Part shown: piece by piece, positions 9,273 through 18,027 of the stretch
How the letters are laid out: each line of letters starts with the position of its first letter
Position numbering within the stretch: the first letter of the stretch is position 1
NCBI RefSeq assembly: GCF_000373585.1
Contig: NZ_KB891853.1
Coordinates: forward strand, 34,614-98,613
DNA length: 64,000 bases
Reading direction: 5' to 3'
Origin: Streptomyces sp. MspMP-M5
Lineage (GTDB): Bacteria; Actinomycetota; Actinomycetes; Streptomycetales; Streptomycetaceae
Translations under genes and position numbers: made by a program
The notes under the pieces: generated by a model
Databases searched by the model: none
Told to the model about the DNA's origin: nothing
What the model saw: only the letters and a program-made list of their open reading frames with translations

Positions 9273-10211
9273 ATGAGCGACACTTCCTCCCCCTTCGGCT
9301 TCGAGCTCGTGCGGCGTGGGTACGACCGCGGTCAGGTGGATGACCGCATTACGAAACTGGTCGCGGACCGCGACAGTGCGCTGGCCCGTATCACCTCGCT
9401 GGAGAAGCGCATCGAGGAGCTGCACCTCGAGACGCAGAACGCCCAGGCTCAGGTCACCGACGCCGAACCCTCCTACGCGGGCCTCGGGGCGCGCGTGGAG
9501 AAGATCCTCCGCCTGGCGGAGGAGGAGGCCAAGGAGCTGCGCGAGGAGGCCCGTCGGGCCGCCGAGCAGCACCGCGAGCTGGCCGAGTCGGCCGCCCAGC
9601 AGGTCCGTAACGACGCCGAGCAGTTCGCCGTGGAGCGGAAGGCGAAGGCGGAGGACGAGGGCTCCCGGATCGTCGAGAAGGCGAAGGGCGAGGCGGCCTC
9701 GCTGCGCGCCGAGGCGCAGAAGGACGCCCAGTCCAAGCGCGAGGAGGCGGACGCCCTCTTCGAGGAGACCCGCGCCAAGGCCGCGCAGGCCGCCGCGGAC
9801 TTCGAGACGAATCTGGCCAAGCGCCGCGAGCAGTCCGAGCGGGATCTGGCGTCGCGTCAGGCGAAGGCGGAGAAGCGGCTGGCGGAGATCGAGCACCGGG
9901 CGGAGCAGCTGCGTCTGGAGGCGGAGAAGCTGCGGACGGACGCGGAGCGCCGGGCCCGGCAGACGGTGGAGACCGCGCAGCGGCAGGCCGAGGACATCGT
10001 GGCGGACGCCAATGCCAAGGCCGACCGGATCCGCAGCGAATCGGAGCGGGAGCTGGCGGCGCTCACCAACCGCCGCGACTCGATCAACGCGCAGCTGACC
10101 AACGTCCGGGAGATGCTGGCGACGCTGACGGGTGCGGCGGTGGCCGCGGCCGGTGCGCCGGGCGACGAGGAGTCGGTGACCCGCGGGGTGCCGGCCCAGC
10201 AGAGCCGCTGA
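9273..10211 (+). CDS. filP: FilP, intermediate-filament-like cytoskeletal protein
   Basis: 312 residues. The N-terminus FGFELVRRGYDRGQVDDRI resembles the DivIVA/Scy-type head, with the YDRxQVD motif; residues 25-290 are a long Ala/Glu/Arg coiled coil with short breaks, for example TDAEPSYAGLGARV. FilP assembles into filaments that give rigidity to hyphae and forms apical gradients through contact with DivIVA. It sits immediately after scy, the arrangement known from Streptomyces. The start is the ATG preceded by CAGGAACCCC. The length matches the known FilP of about 310 residues. Confidence 0.93.
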   Translation: MSDTSSPFGFELVRRGYDRGQVDDRITKLVADRDSALARITSLEKRIEELHLETQNAQAQVTDAEPSYAGLGARVEKILRLAEEEAKELREEARRAAEQHRELAESAAQQVRNDAEQFAVERKAKAEDEGSRIVEKAKGEAASLRAEAQKDAQSKREEADALFEETRAKAAQAAADFETNLAKRREQSERDLASRQAKAEKRLAEIEHRAEQLRLEAEKLRTDAERRARQTVETAQRQAEDIVADANAKADRIRSESERELAALTNRRDSINAQLTNVREMLATLTGAAVAAAGAPGDEESVTRGVPAQQSR

Positions 10212-10240
10212 CGCGCCGGAAGGTTTCGGGCAGTCCGTTC

Positions 10241-10277
10241 GTGCCCCCGTATCGCCGTTGTGGCGGTGCGGGGGCAC
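10241..10277 (+). terminator. Terminator after filP
   Basis: GTGCCCCCG (10241-10249) pairs with CGGGGGCAC (10269-10277), with an inner CGCC/GGCG pairing. It starts 29 bp after the filP stop. A G-rich run follows rather than a T-tract. Confidence 0.6.
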
Positions 10278-10347
10278 GGTCGTGCGGGGGGGGCGGGGGC
10301 GGTCCTCCGGGCGGCGCGTCCCGGTGGCGGGGGTCCGGGGGCGCGCC

Positions 10348-10353
10348 TAGCGT
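10348..10353 (+). promoter_or_regulatory. -10 element for a probably leaderless ABC gene
   Basis: TAGCGT ends 7 bp before the ATG at 10361, and no ribosome binding site lies in the G/C-rich stretch before it. A -35 is not clear. The spacing predicts a transcript starting at the ATG. Confidence 0.4.
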
Positions 10354-10360
10354 GCTGTGC

Positions 10361-11386
10361 ATGATCGAGTTGGCGGGGCTGACGAAGCACTACGGCGACA
10401 CGGTCGCGGTGGACGGGCTGACGTTCACGGTGCGGCCGGGCATCGTCACCGGCTTCCTCGGTCCCAATGGTGCGGGGAAGTCCACCACCATGCGGATGGT
10501 GCTCGGTCTGGACAATCCGACGGCCGGTTCGGTGCGGATCGACGGGCGGCACTACCGGGAGTTGCGGAATCCGCTGACGTATGTGGGGGCGCTGCTGGAC
10601 GCGCGGGCGGTGCACGGCGGGCGGAGCGCGGTGAACCATCTGCGGTGTCTGGCGCAGAGCAACGGCATTCCGTCGTCGCGGGTGGCGGAGGTGCTGCATC
10701 TGGTGGGGTTGACGTCGGTGGCCCGGCGGCGGTCGAAGGGTTTTTCGCTGGGGATGGGGCAGCGGTTGGGGATCGCGGCGGCGCTGCTCGGCGATCCGCG
10801 GATCCTGATGTTCGACGAGCCGGTCAACGGGCTGGATCCGGAGGGCATCCAGTGGATCCGGAATCTGATGAAGACGCTCGCCTCGCAAGGGCGGACGGTG
10901 TTCGTGTCGTCGCATCTGATGAGCGAGATGGCGTTGACGGCGGAGCATCTGGTGGTGATCGGGCAGGGGCGGCTGCTGGCGGACACGTCCATGGCGGAGT
11001 TCATCCGGGAGAACTCGCGGTCGTATGTGCGGCTGCGGTGTCCGGAGCGGGAGCGGTTGCTGGAGGTGCTGTACGGGGAGGGCGTCCGGGCGGTGGCGGG
11101 GCCGCAGGGCGCGGTGGAGGTGGACGGGGTGCCGGCGGAGCGGCTGGGTGAACTGGCGGCCGCGCACCGGCTGGTGCTGCATGAGCTGAGTCCTCAACAG
11201 GCGTCGTTGGAGGAGGCGTTCATGCAGTTGACGGCGGGCGCGGTGCAGTACCACGCGCACCGTGCCGGGCCGGGCGGGGTGCCCCGGGGAGGGGGGCCGC
11301 CGCGGCCGGCGGTGCCGCAGGAGGCGTTCTCGAGTGGGCCGCCGCCGGGCGGTCGGGGGCAGGACTGGCACCGGAGGAGGAGCTGA
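10361..11386 (+). CDS. ABC transporter ATP-binding protein (module 1)
   Basis: 341 residues from the ATG at 10361; the longer open frame upstream is Gly/Arg-rich noise. Walker A GPNGAGKST near residue 33, signature FSLGMGQRLGIAAAL (LGMGQ replacing LSGGQ), Walker B ILMFDEPVNGLDPEG, H-loop SSHLMSEM. This is the drug/lantibiotic-exporter type ABC ATPase with a short C-terminal dimerisation region and a Gly/Pro-rich tail. The permease follows 2 bp downstream. It is closely similar to the ATPase at 12286, so the two modules arose by duplication. The substrate is unknown. Confidence 0.9.
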   Translation: MIELAGLTKHYGDTVAVDGLTFTVRPGIVTGFLGPNGAGKSTTMRMVLGLDNPTAGSVRIDGRHYRELRNPLTYVGALLDARAVHGGRSAVNHLRCLAQSNGIPSSRVAEVLHLVGLTSVARRRSKGFSLGMGQRLGIAAALLGDPRILMFDEPVNGLDPEGIQWIRNLMKTLASQGRTVFVSSHLMSEMALTAEHLVVIGQGRLLADTSMAEFIRENSRSYVRLRCPERERLLEVLYGEGVRAVAGPQGAVEVDGVPAERLGELAAAHRLVLHELSPQQASLEEAFMQLTAGAVQYHAHRAGPGGVPRGGGPPRPAVPQEAFSSGPPPGGRGQDWHRRRS

Positions 11387-11388
11387 GG

Positions 11389-12162
11389 ATGGCGGTGGTC
11401 GGGCAGGGCCTGCGGTCGGAGTGGACGAAGATCCGGTCGGTGCGGTCGACGGTGTGGACGCTGGGTGTGGCGGTGGTGGTGACCCTCGTGGTGGGCGTGC
11501 TGATCTGCACGTTGGCCCGGAAGGACTTCGACTCGATGCCGGCCGAGCGGAGGTTCGCCTTCGATCCGACCAACATCAGCTTCGCCGGGATGGGGCTGGG
11601 GCAGCTGGCGATGATCGTGTTCGGGGTGCTGGTGGTGTCGAACGAGTACAGCACCGGGATGATCCGGGCGTCGCTGGCGGCGGTGCCGCAGCGCGGGGTG
11701 TTCCTCTTCTGCAAGCTGACGGTGGCCACCGCGCTGGTCCTCGTGGTCGGGATGGTGACGAGCTTCGCGACGTTCTTCGTGGGGCAGGCTGCGCTGGGCG
11801 AGCACCGGGCGTACCTGGGTGATCCGGGGGTGCTGCGGGCGGTGATCGGCGGCGGGCTGTACATGACGATGATGGCGCTGTTCTCGATGGCGGTGGCCAC
11901 GATGCTGCGCAGTCCGATGCTGTCGCTGGGCATCCTGATGCCGTTCTTCTTCCTGGTGTCCAACATCCTGGCGAACGTGTCGGCGACCCGGAAGGTGGGC
12001 CGTTATCTCCCGGACCAGGCGGGTTCGCGGATCATGCAGGTGGTCACGCCGGTCGGCGACGACGCGCCGTACGGGCCCTGGGGCGGTTTCGCGATCATGG
12101 TGGGGTGGACGGTGGCCGCGCTGCTGGCCGGTTGTCTGCTGCTGAACCGGCGGGACGCCTGA
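11389..12162 (+). CDS. ABC transporter permease (module 1)
   Basis: 257 residues with six predicted hydrophobic segments: VWTLGVAVVVTLVVGVLICT, the region of GQLAMIVFGVLVV, LVLVVGMVTSFATFFV, LYMTMMALFSMAVATML, LGILMPFFFLVSNIL and VGWTVAALLAGCLLL. The N-terminus RSEWTKIRSVRSTVWTLG is the typical coupling segment of ABC-2 permeases and recurs almost unchanged in the second permease. It starts 2 bp after the partner ATPase stop, so the pair is translationally linked. Likely an exporter; substrate unknown. Confidence 0.88.
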   Translation: MAVVGQGLRSEWTKIRSVRSTVWTLGVAVVVTLVVGVLICTLARKDFDSMPAERRFAFDPTNISFAGMGLGQLAMIVFGVLVVSNEYSTGMIRASLAAVPQRGVFLFCKLTVATALVLVVGMVTSFATFFVGQAALGEHRAYLGDPGVLRAVIGGGLYMTMMALFSMAVATMLRSPMLSLGILMPFFFLVSNILANVSATRKVGRYLPDQAGSRIMQVVTPVGDDAPYGPWGGFAIMVGWTVAALLAGCLLLNRRDA

Positions 12163-12285
12163 CGGCGCGGGACCGCCGGCCGCCGCCCCGGCTTTTGGCG
12201 GGAACCGTCAACACCCCGATAGCCTCATAACCCTCACGGGGGCACGAGGGCGCCTCTGCCCCGACCATCTCGCGAGGGGCGGAGA

Positions 12286-13590
12286 ATGATCGAGGCAGTC
12301 GGCCTGACCAAGCGCTACGGGCCCAAGACGGCCGTGCACAACCTGTCGTTCCAGGTGCGTCCGGGCACCGTCACCGGCTTTCTGGGGCCCAACGGCTCCG
12401 GCAAGTCGACGACGATGCGGATGATCCTGGGCCTCGACGCCCCGACGTCGGGCCGGGCCACGATCGGCGGCCGCCCGTTCCGGCAGACCCCCAACGCGCC
12501 GCGCCAGGTGGGTGCGCTGCTGGACGCCAAGGCGGTGCACGGCGGGCGCAGTGCGCGGGCGCATCTGCTGTCGCTGGCGCAGCTGTCCGGCATTCCGGCC
12601 CGGCGGGTCGACGAGGTGCTGGGGGTGGTCGGTCTGCAGGAGGTGGCCAACCGCCGGTCGAAGGGGTTCTCGCTGGGCATGGGCCAGCGGCTGGGCATCG
12701 CGGCGGCGCTGCTCGGCGATCCGCAGGTGCTGCTCTTCGACGAGCCGGTCAACGGCCTGGACCCGGAGGGCATCCTGTGGGTGCGGAACCTCATGAAGCA
12801 GCTGGCGGCGGAGGGCCGTACGGTCTTCGTCTCCTCGCACCTGATGAGTGAGATGGCGCTGACCGCGGAGCACCTGATCGTGATCGGCCGCGGGCAGTTG
12901 CTCGCGGACATGCCGGTGAAGGACTTCATCTCGGCCAACTCCGCGGACTTCGCGCGGGTCCGGACGCCGGACGGTGCGCTGGAGCAGCGCGAGAAGCTGC
13001 TCGCGGCGGTCGCCGAGGCGGGCGGCCGGGCGGAGCCGGAGGCGGACGGGGCGCTGCGGGTGACGGGGCTGCCGCTGCCGCGGATCAGCGAGCTGGCGCA
13101 CACCGCCGATGTCCGGCTGTGGGAGCTGTCGCCGCACCAGGCGTCGCTGGAGGAGGCGTACATGCGGATGACGCAGGGGGCCGTCGACTACCGCTCGACG
13201 GCCGACCAGCGGACCGGATTCCAGCCGGCGCCGGGCGGATACCCGCCGCCGGGCGCAGCTCCCCAGGGCGCCCAGGTGCCCCAGGGGTATGTGCCGGGGC
13301 AGCCGGGCGGGCCGGGTCAGGTACCGCCCGGGGCGTCCGCGCCGCCGCCGAACCCGTACGCGCAGCCGGGCCCGTACGCGCCGCCCGCCGGGCCCGCCCC
13401 GGTGCCGGGCGCCGCCGTGCCGCCGCCGCAGCGTCACCCTTACGGGGCACCCGCTCCGTACGGCGCACCGCACCCGTACGGGCAGCAGCCGCCGGCGCCG
13501 CCCGCCGCCCCCAAGCTCTCAACTCCGTTCGAGCAGGGGGAACCCCCATCCGCCGCCCAGCCCACGCCGCACACCCAGGACGTCCGATGA
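12286..13590 (+). CDS. ABC transporter ATP-binding protein with Pro-rich tail (module 2)
   Basis: 434 residues. Residues 1-300 are a paralogue of the module 1 ATPase: Walker A GPNGSGKST, SLGMGQRLGIAAAL, Walker B LLFDEPVNGLDPEG. Residues about 310-434 are a disordered Pro/Gly/Ala/Gln tail with repeated PYGAP and PYAPP units. Near its end lies a DNA repeat (13508-13548) also found inside the FtsW-like gene. The start ATG has GAGGGGCGGAGA upstream. The stop overlaps the next ATG (ATGA), so ATPase and permease are coupled. The Pro-rich tails on both module 2 subunits suggest interaction with each other or with a partner protein. Confidence 0.88.
   Translation: MIEAVGLTKRYGPKTAVHNLSFQVRPGTVTGFLGPNGSGKSTTMRMILGLDAPTSGRATIGGRPFRQTPNAPRQVGALLDAKAVHGGRSARAHLLSLAQLSGIPARRVDEVLGVVGLQEVANRRSKGFSLGMGQRLGIAAALLGDPQVLLFDEPVNGLDPEGILWVRNLMKQLAAEGRTVFVSSHLMSEMALTAEHLIVIGRGQLLADMPVKDFISANSADFARVRTPDGALEQREKLLAAVAEAGGRAEPEADGALRVTGLPLPRISELAHTADVRLWELSPHQASLEEAYMRMTQGAVDYRSTADQRTGFQPAPGGYPPPGAAPQGAQVPQGYVPGQPGGPGQVPPGASAPPPNPYAQPGPYAPPAGPAPVPGAAVPPPQRHPYGAPAPYGAPHPYGQQPPAPPAAPKLSTPFEQGEPPSAAQPTPHTQDVR
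13508..13548 (+). repeat. Interspersed short repeat within coding sequence (copy 1)
   Basis: Contains CCCCCAAGCTCTCAACTCC followed by GTTCGAGCAGGGGG and ACCCCCAT. The same blocks occur on the opposite strand at 56752-56810 inside the FtsW-like gene. Here the element encodes PKLSTPFEQGEPP within the disordered tail of the ABC ATPase. Confidence 0.75.
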
Positions 13591-14894
13591 CCAGCCCTCA
13601 GCAGCCGCAGCCCCAGCCGCAGCCGGAGCCCGCGCCGGAGCCCGGCGGGCAGCCGATGCCGCCCGCCGCTCCGCCCGCCGCTCCGCCCGCCGCTCCGGTG
13701 CCCGCCCCCGTCACGGGGCCCGCGCCCACCGCCGGGCCGATGCCGCCCGCGTCGCCGCAGCCGCCCGCCGAACAGCCTTCCCCCGCCGGGGAACCGGGGA
13801 CGATGATGCTGCAGGCGCAGCCGCAGCCCGGGCCCGCCAAGGAGGCCGGCACGATGCTGCTCCAGGCGCAGCCGCCGGCCGGTGGCCACCCCGAGCCGCG
13901 GCCGCTGGCGGCGCACGGGCCGGGCGGACCGGGCGGACCGGGTAAGGAGGCCGGCACGATGATGCTCACCGTCTCCGCGCCCCCGCAGTCCCAGCAGGCG
14001 CAGCAGCCCCCACAGCAGCCCCAGGAGCCGCCGCAGGCACCGGCCCCGCAGCAGCCGCCGCACCCGCAGCAGCAGCCCGCCGCGGCCAACTGGCAGGCGG
14101 GCGGCGCCGGTTACGTCTCCCCCATACCCGTCCGCCCGACCCACCTGGGCCATGCGCTGGCCGCCGAGTGGACCAAGATCCGTTCGGTGCGCTCGACGAT
14201 GTGGACGCTGGGCGTGATGGTGGCCCTGATCGTCGGCATCGGCCTGCTGACCGCCACCGCCCTGTCGGGCCACAAGGTCGGCCTCGGCATCGGCTACGGC
14301 TTCTTCAGCGTCATGCTGGGCACCCTGTGCATCATCCCGCTCGGCGTGCTGGTGATCTCGTCCGAGTACGGGACGGGGATGATCCGGACCACCATGACCG
14401 CCTGCCCCAGCCGGGCCCGGGTGCTGGCCGCCAAGGCGATCGTCTTCTTCGCGCTCGCCTTCGTGATCACGACGGTGTCCACCACGCTCGTGTCGCTCGC
14501 CCTGTCCGGCATGCTGGACGGCCGGGAGCCGACGGTCGGCGAGTGGCTGCGGTGCACGGTGGGCGCCGGACTCTACGTCTCGATGCTCGGCCTGCTGGCC
14601 ATGGCGGTCGGCTCGCTGCTGCGGCACTCCGCGGGCGCCATCAGCGCCATGTTCGGGGTGGTCATGCTGCCGATGCTGCTCGCGGTGTTCATGATCGGCG
14701 CATCGAGCCTGGCGTGGCTCGCCAAGGGGCTGATCACCTACTCGGTGCCCAACTCGCTGGCGACGCTGTACGGCATGCCGTTCCTCGGTACCGACGGCGG
14801 GCCGGAGGGCTGGACCCCGCTGTGGATCCTGACCGGCGTCACCGCGGTCGCGCTGGGCGCGGCCTTCGTCGTCCAGGAGCGGCGCGACGTGTAA
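13587..14894 (+). CDS. ABC transporter permease with Pro-rich cytoplasmic N-terminus (module 2)
   Basis: 435 residues from the ATG that overlaps the ATPase stop. Residues 1-170 are disordered Pro/Gln/Ala and contain three copies of a GTM(M/L)L motif: EPGTMMLQAQ, KEAGTMLLQAQ, KEAGTMMLTV. Residues about 185-435 are the ABC-2 permease: AAEWTKIRSVRSTMWTLG, then six hydrophobic segments ending in the RRDV tail. The membrane part is paralogous to the module 1 permease. The Thr-x-x-Leu repeats could be phosphothreonine sites read by FHA domains (inference). The stop lies only 4 bp from the convergent stop of the next gene. Confidence 0.87.
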   Translation: MTSPQQPQPQPQPEPAPEPGGQPMPPAAPPAAPPAAPVPAPVTGPAPTAGPMPPASPQPPAEQPSPAGEPGTMMLQAQPQPGPAKEAGTMLLQAQPPAGGHPEPRPLAAHGPGGPGGPGKEAGTMMLTVSAPPQSQQAQQPPQQPQEPPQAPAPQQPPHPQQQPAAANWQAGGAGYVSPIPVRPTHLGHALAAEWTKIRSVRSTMWTLGVMVALIVGIGLLTATALSGHKVGLGIGYGFFSVMLGTLCIIPLGVLVISSEYGTGMIRTTMTACPSRARVLAAKAIVFFALAFVITTVSTTLVSLALSGMLDGREPTVGEWLRCTVGAGLYVSMLGLLAMAVGSLLRHSAGAISAMFGVVMLPMLLAVFMIGASSLAWLAKGLITYSVPNSLATLYGMPFLGTDGGPEGWTPLWILTGVTAVALGAAFVVQERRDV

Positions 14895-14898
14895 CGCC

Positions 14899-15231
14899 TC
14901 AGTATCGGGGGGCATTTCGGGACCGCTGGAGCCGTGCGCTCCGGCGGTTCCGTGCGTTCCAGCAGGCTTTGTGCCAGTGCCGGCGGTCGTCGACGTCGCC
15001 GTGCCGGGGCCAGGTGACGACGTGCGGGACGCCGGGCGGAATCTCCTGGTCGCAGCCGGGGCAGCGGTAGTGCTTGGCCGCGCCGGCGGCGCCGACCGGC
15101 CGGACCACCCAGTCCTCGCCGCGCCATTCCTCGGTGGTCTCCAGTCCGTAGCGGCCGAGCCCCGGGTGGTCCGCGCGGGCTGCGTGGTCGGGGCGGTTCG
15201 CACCGCCTTGGCGGTTTCGACGCGGGGACAC
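14899..15231 (-). CDS. Small conserved Cys/His zinc-finger-like protein
   Basis: 110 residues. The N-terminal 40 are polar and probably disordered; the core YRCPGCDQEIPPGVPHVVTW followed by RRHWHKACWNARNRR has CxxC and HxxxC spacing consistent with a zinc-binding knuckle. The family is widespread in streptomycetes and is often labelled ATP/GTP-binding protein, for which I see no P-loop. It is convergent with the ABC permease (4-bp gap) and divergent from the LLM oxidoreductase 190 bp away. Function unknown. Confidence 0.75.
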   Translation of the reverse strand: MSPRRNRQGGANRPDHAARADHPGLGRYGLETTEEWRGEDWVVRPVGAAGAAKHYRCPGCDQEIPPGVPHVVTWPRHGDVDDRRHWHKACWNARNRRSARLQRSRNAPRY

Positions 15232-15422
15232 GGCACACCTCGGCAGGTCGAGAGCTGGGGGAGGGCTGTCACCAGCGTACGCGGCACGGTCAGGGGCAAA
15301 CGCCCGCCGTCACGTTTCTGCGATCATCTGGAAATTTCGCGTCAGGCCGTGCCCTGGGCACGTGTCGCCCGTTGTTGCCGGGTGAGGAGGGGGTCGCGTC
15401 GGCTGCAAGGAGGCAGAGAGCG

Positions 15423-16472
15423 ATGCGCGTAGGGGCTTTCATCCTGGCCGCCCAGTTCCCCGGTCAGGGGCAGGGGGAAGCACTGCACCGCGCGGTGCGT
15501 TCCGCACAGGTCGCGGAGCAGTCCGGACTCCACGAAGTCTGGCTCGCCGAACACCACTTCGTCCCGTACGGGGTCTGCCCGCAGGCGGCGACGCTGGCCG
15601 CGCTGCTGCTGGGGCGGACGAGCCGGATCGGGGTCGGGACGGCGGTCAGTGTGCTGCCGACCCAGCATCCGGTGGCGCTCGGCGAGCAGGCGGCGCTGCT
15701 GCACCTGACCTCGGAGGGGCGGTTCACGCTCGGGGTGGGCCGGGGCGGTCCCTGGGTGGATCTGGAGGTCTTCGGCTCCGGTCTGGCGGCGTACGACCGC
15801 GGTTTCCCGGAGTCGCTCGATCTGCTGCTGCGGTGGCTGCGCGAGCCGCGGGTGGGGGCGTGCGGTGAGCGCTATGCGTTCCGGGAGGTGGCGGTGGTGC
15901 CGCGGTCGGCCGAGGCGCTGGCCGACCCGGACGACCCGGACGGGCTGCTGGCCGGCCCGCCGGTGGTGGTGGCCTGCACCTCCCCGTCGTCGGTCAGGCT
16001 GGCGGCGGCCCGCGGGCTGCCGATGCTGCTGGGGATGCACTGCGGCGACGAGGAGAAGGCGGAGATGGTCGCGCTGTGGCGGTCGGCGGCGCTGGAGGCC
16101 GGCCGCGATCCGGTCGAGGTGGCCGCGGCAGAGCATGTCTCGGCGGGCGTGGTGCAGATCGCGGACGGCCGGGCGGCCGCGGTGGAGACGCTGACGAAGG
16201 CGATGCCGGGCTGGCTGCGGCAGGGCCTGGGGGCGCATGTGACGGTCGACGGCCGGTATCGGTCGATGCGCGATCCGCTGGCGTACACGGAGTTGCTGTG
16301 CGCGCTGCATCCGGTCGGCACTCCGGAGCTGTGCGCGGACCGGCTGGCGGCGACGGCGGAGCGTACGGGCATCAGGCGGTTCGCGCTGCTGGTGGAGGGC
16401 TCGGGCGATCTGGCGGCCACGGAGGAGAACGTCCGGCGGCTGGGTGCCGAGGTGCTGCCGCAGCTGGTGTGA
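15423..16472 (+). CDS. LLM class flavin-dependent oxidoreductase
   Basis: 349 residues, luciferase-like TIM barrel. Start ATG preceded by AAGGAGG at 9 bp; an upstream in-frame start is less likely. Features: the N-terminal barrel strand RVGAFILAAQFP, EVWLAEHHF (typical LLM motif), RIGVGTAVSVLPTQHPVALGEQAALL, and a GVGRGGPWVDLEVFG phosphate/flavin loop. The C-terminal ETLTKAMPGWL...GTPELCADRLAATAERTGIRR is also typical. Members use FMN or F420; the cofactor cannot be told here. It is monocistronic, with a small GC hairpin (16472-16490) over the stop. Substrate unknown. Confidence 0.88.
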   Translation: MRVGAFILAAQFPGQGQGEALHRAVRSAQVAEQSGLHEVWLAEHHFVPYGVCPQAATLAALLLGRTSRIGVGTAVSVLPTQHPVALGEQAALLHLTSEGRFTLGVGRGGPWVDLEVFGSGLAAYDRGFPESLDLLLRWLREPRVGACGERYAFREVAVVPRSAEALADPDDPDGLLAGPPVVVACTSPSSVRLAAARGLPMLLGMHCGDEEKAEMVALWRSAALEAGRDPVEVAAAEHVSAGVVQIADGRAAAVETLTKAMPGWLRQGLGAHVTVDGRYRSMRDPLAYTELLCALHPVGTPELCADRLAATAERTGIRRFALLVEGSGDLAATEENVRRLGAEVLPQLV

Positions 16473-16593
16473 CCCCGCCCCCGCCGGGGTGGGAGCGGGG
16501 CGTGGCGTGCGGCACGTCTGGTCGGTGGTGCTGCCGCCGGTGCACGGCCCCGGAGGGTGCTCCGGCCGGCCCGCTCAGCGGCAGCAACTCCGA

Positions 16594-16986
16594 TCAGCAG
16601 TCGCGGAGTTCGGGCGACTGGTTCAGCAACTGGCCGCGGATGGACGTGAAGCGGGCCAGCCGGTCGTCGGCGGCCGGGTCGAGCGGGAAGACCGCGACCC
16701 GGTGGCAGTTCTGGAAGGCGAGGCGCACACCGAAGTGACGCTCCAACGAGCCGCGGATGGCGTTGCTCGCCAGTGCGCGGAGCAGCTGGCCGCGCGCCTG
16801 CTCGTCCGGCGGCGGCGTCTGGTTGTCGGCGAACTCTCCGCCGTCCGCCTTCAGCCGGTCCACCAGAGAGCTGATCATCCCCCACGCGTAGGGCAGGGAC
16901 GTCCGGACGCAGTCGACAAACACGGCTTCGTCGACCTCGCCTCGCTCGGCCTGTTCGAGGAGGGCCGGTGAGACGTCGAGCGACAT
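16594..16986 (-). CDS. SCO5389 family protein, function unknown
   Basis: 130 residues from an ATG with AGAGGAGAAC upstream; the longer open frame beyond it is noncoding. The sequence is acidic and helical ([34 protein letters not shown]..). A conserved-looking segment is [21 protein letters not shown], and the C-terminus is SPELRDC. It matches the small family known from S. coelicolor by locus name, next to nucS; no function is established. It is divergent from nucS across a 252-bp region that holds the putative nucS promoter and nothing else I can identify. Confidence 0.78.
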   Translation of the reverse strand: MSLDVSPALLEQAERGEVDEAVFVDCVRTSLPYAWGMISSLVDRLKADGGEFADNQTPPPDEQARGQLLRALASNAIRGSLERHFGVRLAFQNCHRVAVFPLDPAADDRLARFTSIRGQLLNQSPELRDC

Positions 16987-17224
16987 GAGGTTCTCCTCTC
17001 GCGGCCCCGCCGGGACAGGTGGGGCCTCATGGATGGGACAAGGGGAATTCGCGACAGAGCGTGTTCGCCTCACGACCCCCCGCGTCAACGGTATGCCGCG
17101 CAAGGGGCCCGCACCAGGAGATTGCACATACAACCGGCCATGCCCGGGCGCCGGGGGTGCGGGGGTTTCCGCCGTAAAGAGACCCCGGTGCGGGGGCGAA
17201 TCGCGTCGGCGGCCCCGATTCGAG

Positions 17225-17230
17225 TAGCGT
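17225..17230 (+). promoter_or_regulatory. -10 element of nucS, probably leaderless
   Basis: TAGCGT lies 8 bp before the nucS ATG; no ribosome binding site is present in GGCGCACC. This predicts transcription starting at or just before the start codon. Confidence 0.4.
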
Positions 17231-17238
17231 GGCGCACC

Positions 17239-17901
17239 ATGCGTCTCGTCATTGCCCGTTGCTCCGTGGACTACGCGGGCCGGCTCACCGCCCATCTGCC
17301 CTCCGCGCCCCGCCTCATCCTGGTGAAGGCGGACGGCTCCGTGTCCATCCACGCGGACGACCGGGCCTACAAACCCCTCAACTGGATGTCCCCGCCCTGC
17401 TCCCTCAAGGAGGGGGACGGCAATGTCTGGACGGTGGAGAACAAGGGCGGCGAGAAGCTCATCATCACCCTGGAGGAGGTCATGCACGACTCCTCGCACG
17501 AGCTGGGTGTGGACCCCGGCCTCATCAAGGACGGGGTGGAGGCCCACCTCCAGGAGCTGCTCGCCGACCGGATCGAGACACTGGGCGAGGGCTACTCGCT
17601 TATTCGGCGTGAATACCCCACTGCCATTGGCCCGGTGGATATCTTGTGCCGGGACGCCGACGGGCAGACCGTCGCCGTCGAGATCAAGCGGCGCGGTGAG
17701 ATCGACGGTGTGGAGCAGCTCACCCGTTATCTCGAACTCCTCAACCGCGACCCGCACTTGGCCCCGGTGAAGGGCGTCTTCGCAGCTCAGGAGATCAAGC
17801 CGCAGGCCCGTGTGCTGGCCACCGATCGCGGCATCGGCTGTGTGGTGCTGGACTACGACGCACTGCGCGGCATCGAGGACGACAAGCTGCGGCTGTTCTG
17901 A
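17239..17901 (+). CDS. nucS: Endonuclease NucS (EndoMS), mismatch-specific
   Basis: 220 residues. N-terminal DNA-binding domain (1-110, beginning [16 protein letters not shown]) and C-terminal RecB-like nuclease domain with GPVDILCRD (D134) and VAVEIKRRG (E148-x-K150). The extreme C-terminus DDKLRLF is the beta-clamp contact typical of the family. NucS cuts both strands at mismatches and provides the non-canonical mismatch repair of actinobacteria that lack MutS/MutL. The start at 17239 gives the family N-terminus; the upstream open extension to 17029 is noncoding. A strong bidirectional hairpin follows. Confidence 0.95.
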   Translation: MRLVIARCSVDYAGRLTAHLPSAPRLILVKADGSVSIHADDRAYKPLNWMSPPCSLKEGDGNVWTVENKGGEKLIITLEEVMHDSSHELGVDPGLIKDGVEAHLQELLADRIETLGEGYSLIRREYPTAIGPVDILCRDADGQTVAVEIKRRGEIDGVEQLTRYLELLNRDPHLAPVKGVFAAQEIKPQARVLATDRGIGCVVLDYDALRGIEDDKLRLF

Positions 17902-17920
17902 CCGGCCGCGCCGGCCGCAC

Positions 17921-17983
17921 CGCGACGGCCCGGTACGGAAGTCGTCCGCCTCTTCGGCGGGCGGTCCGTACCGGGCCGTCGCG
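17921..17983. terminator. Bidirectional terminator between nucS and the 919-residue protein gene
   Basis: CGCGACGGCCCGGTACGGA (17921-17939) and TCCGTACCGGGCCGTCGCG (17965-17983) form a perfect 19-bp stem, with a further GCC/GGC-rich inner hairpin in the loop. It lies midway between two convergent stops. Confidence 0.8.
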
Positions 17984-18027
17984 CGTTGCGTCGTGTGCCG
18001 GGTGGGGCGTACGGGGCGCCGGTGGCG

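Noticed and set aside
14899..15231. ATP/GTP-binding annotation often given to this small protein family
   Set aside because: No Walker A or G-motifs are present; only a CxxC/HxxxC zinc-like pattern is visible.
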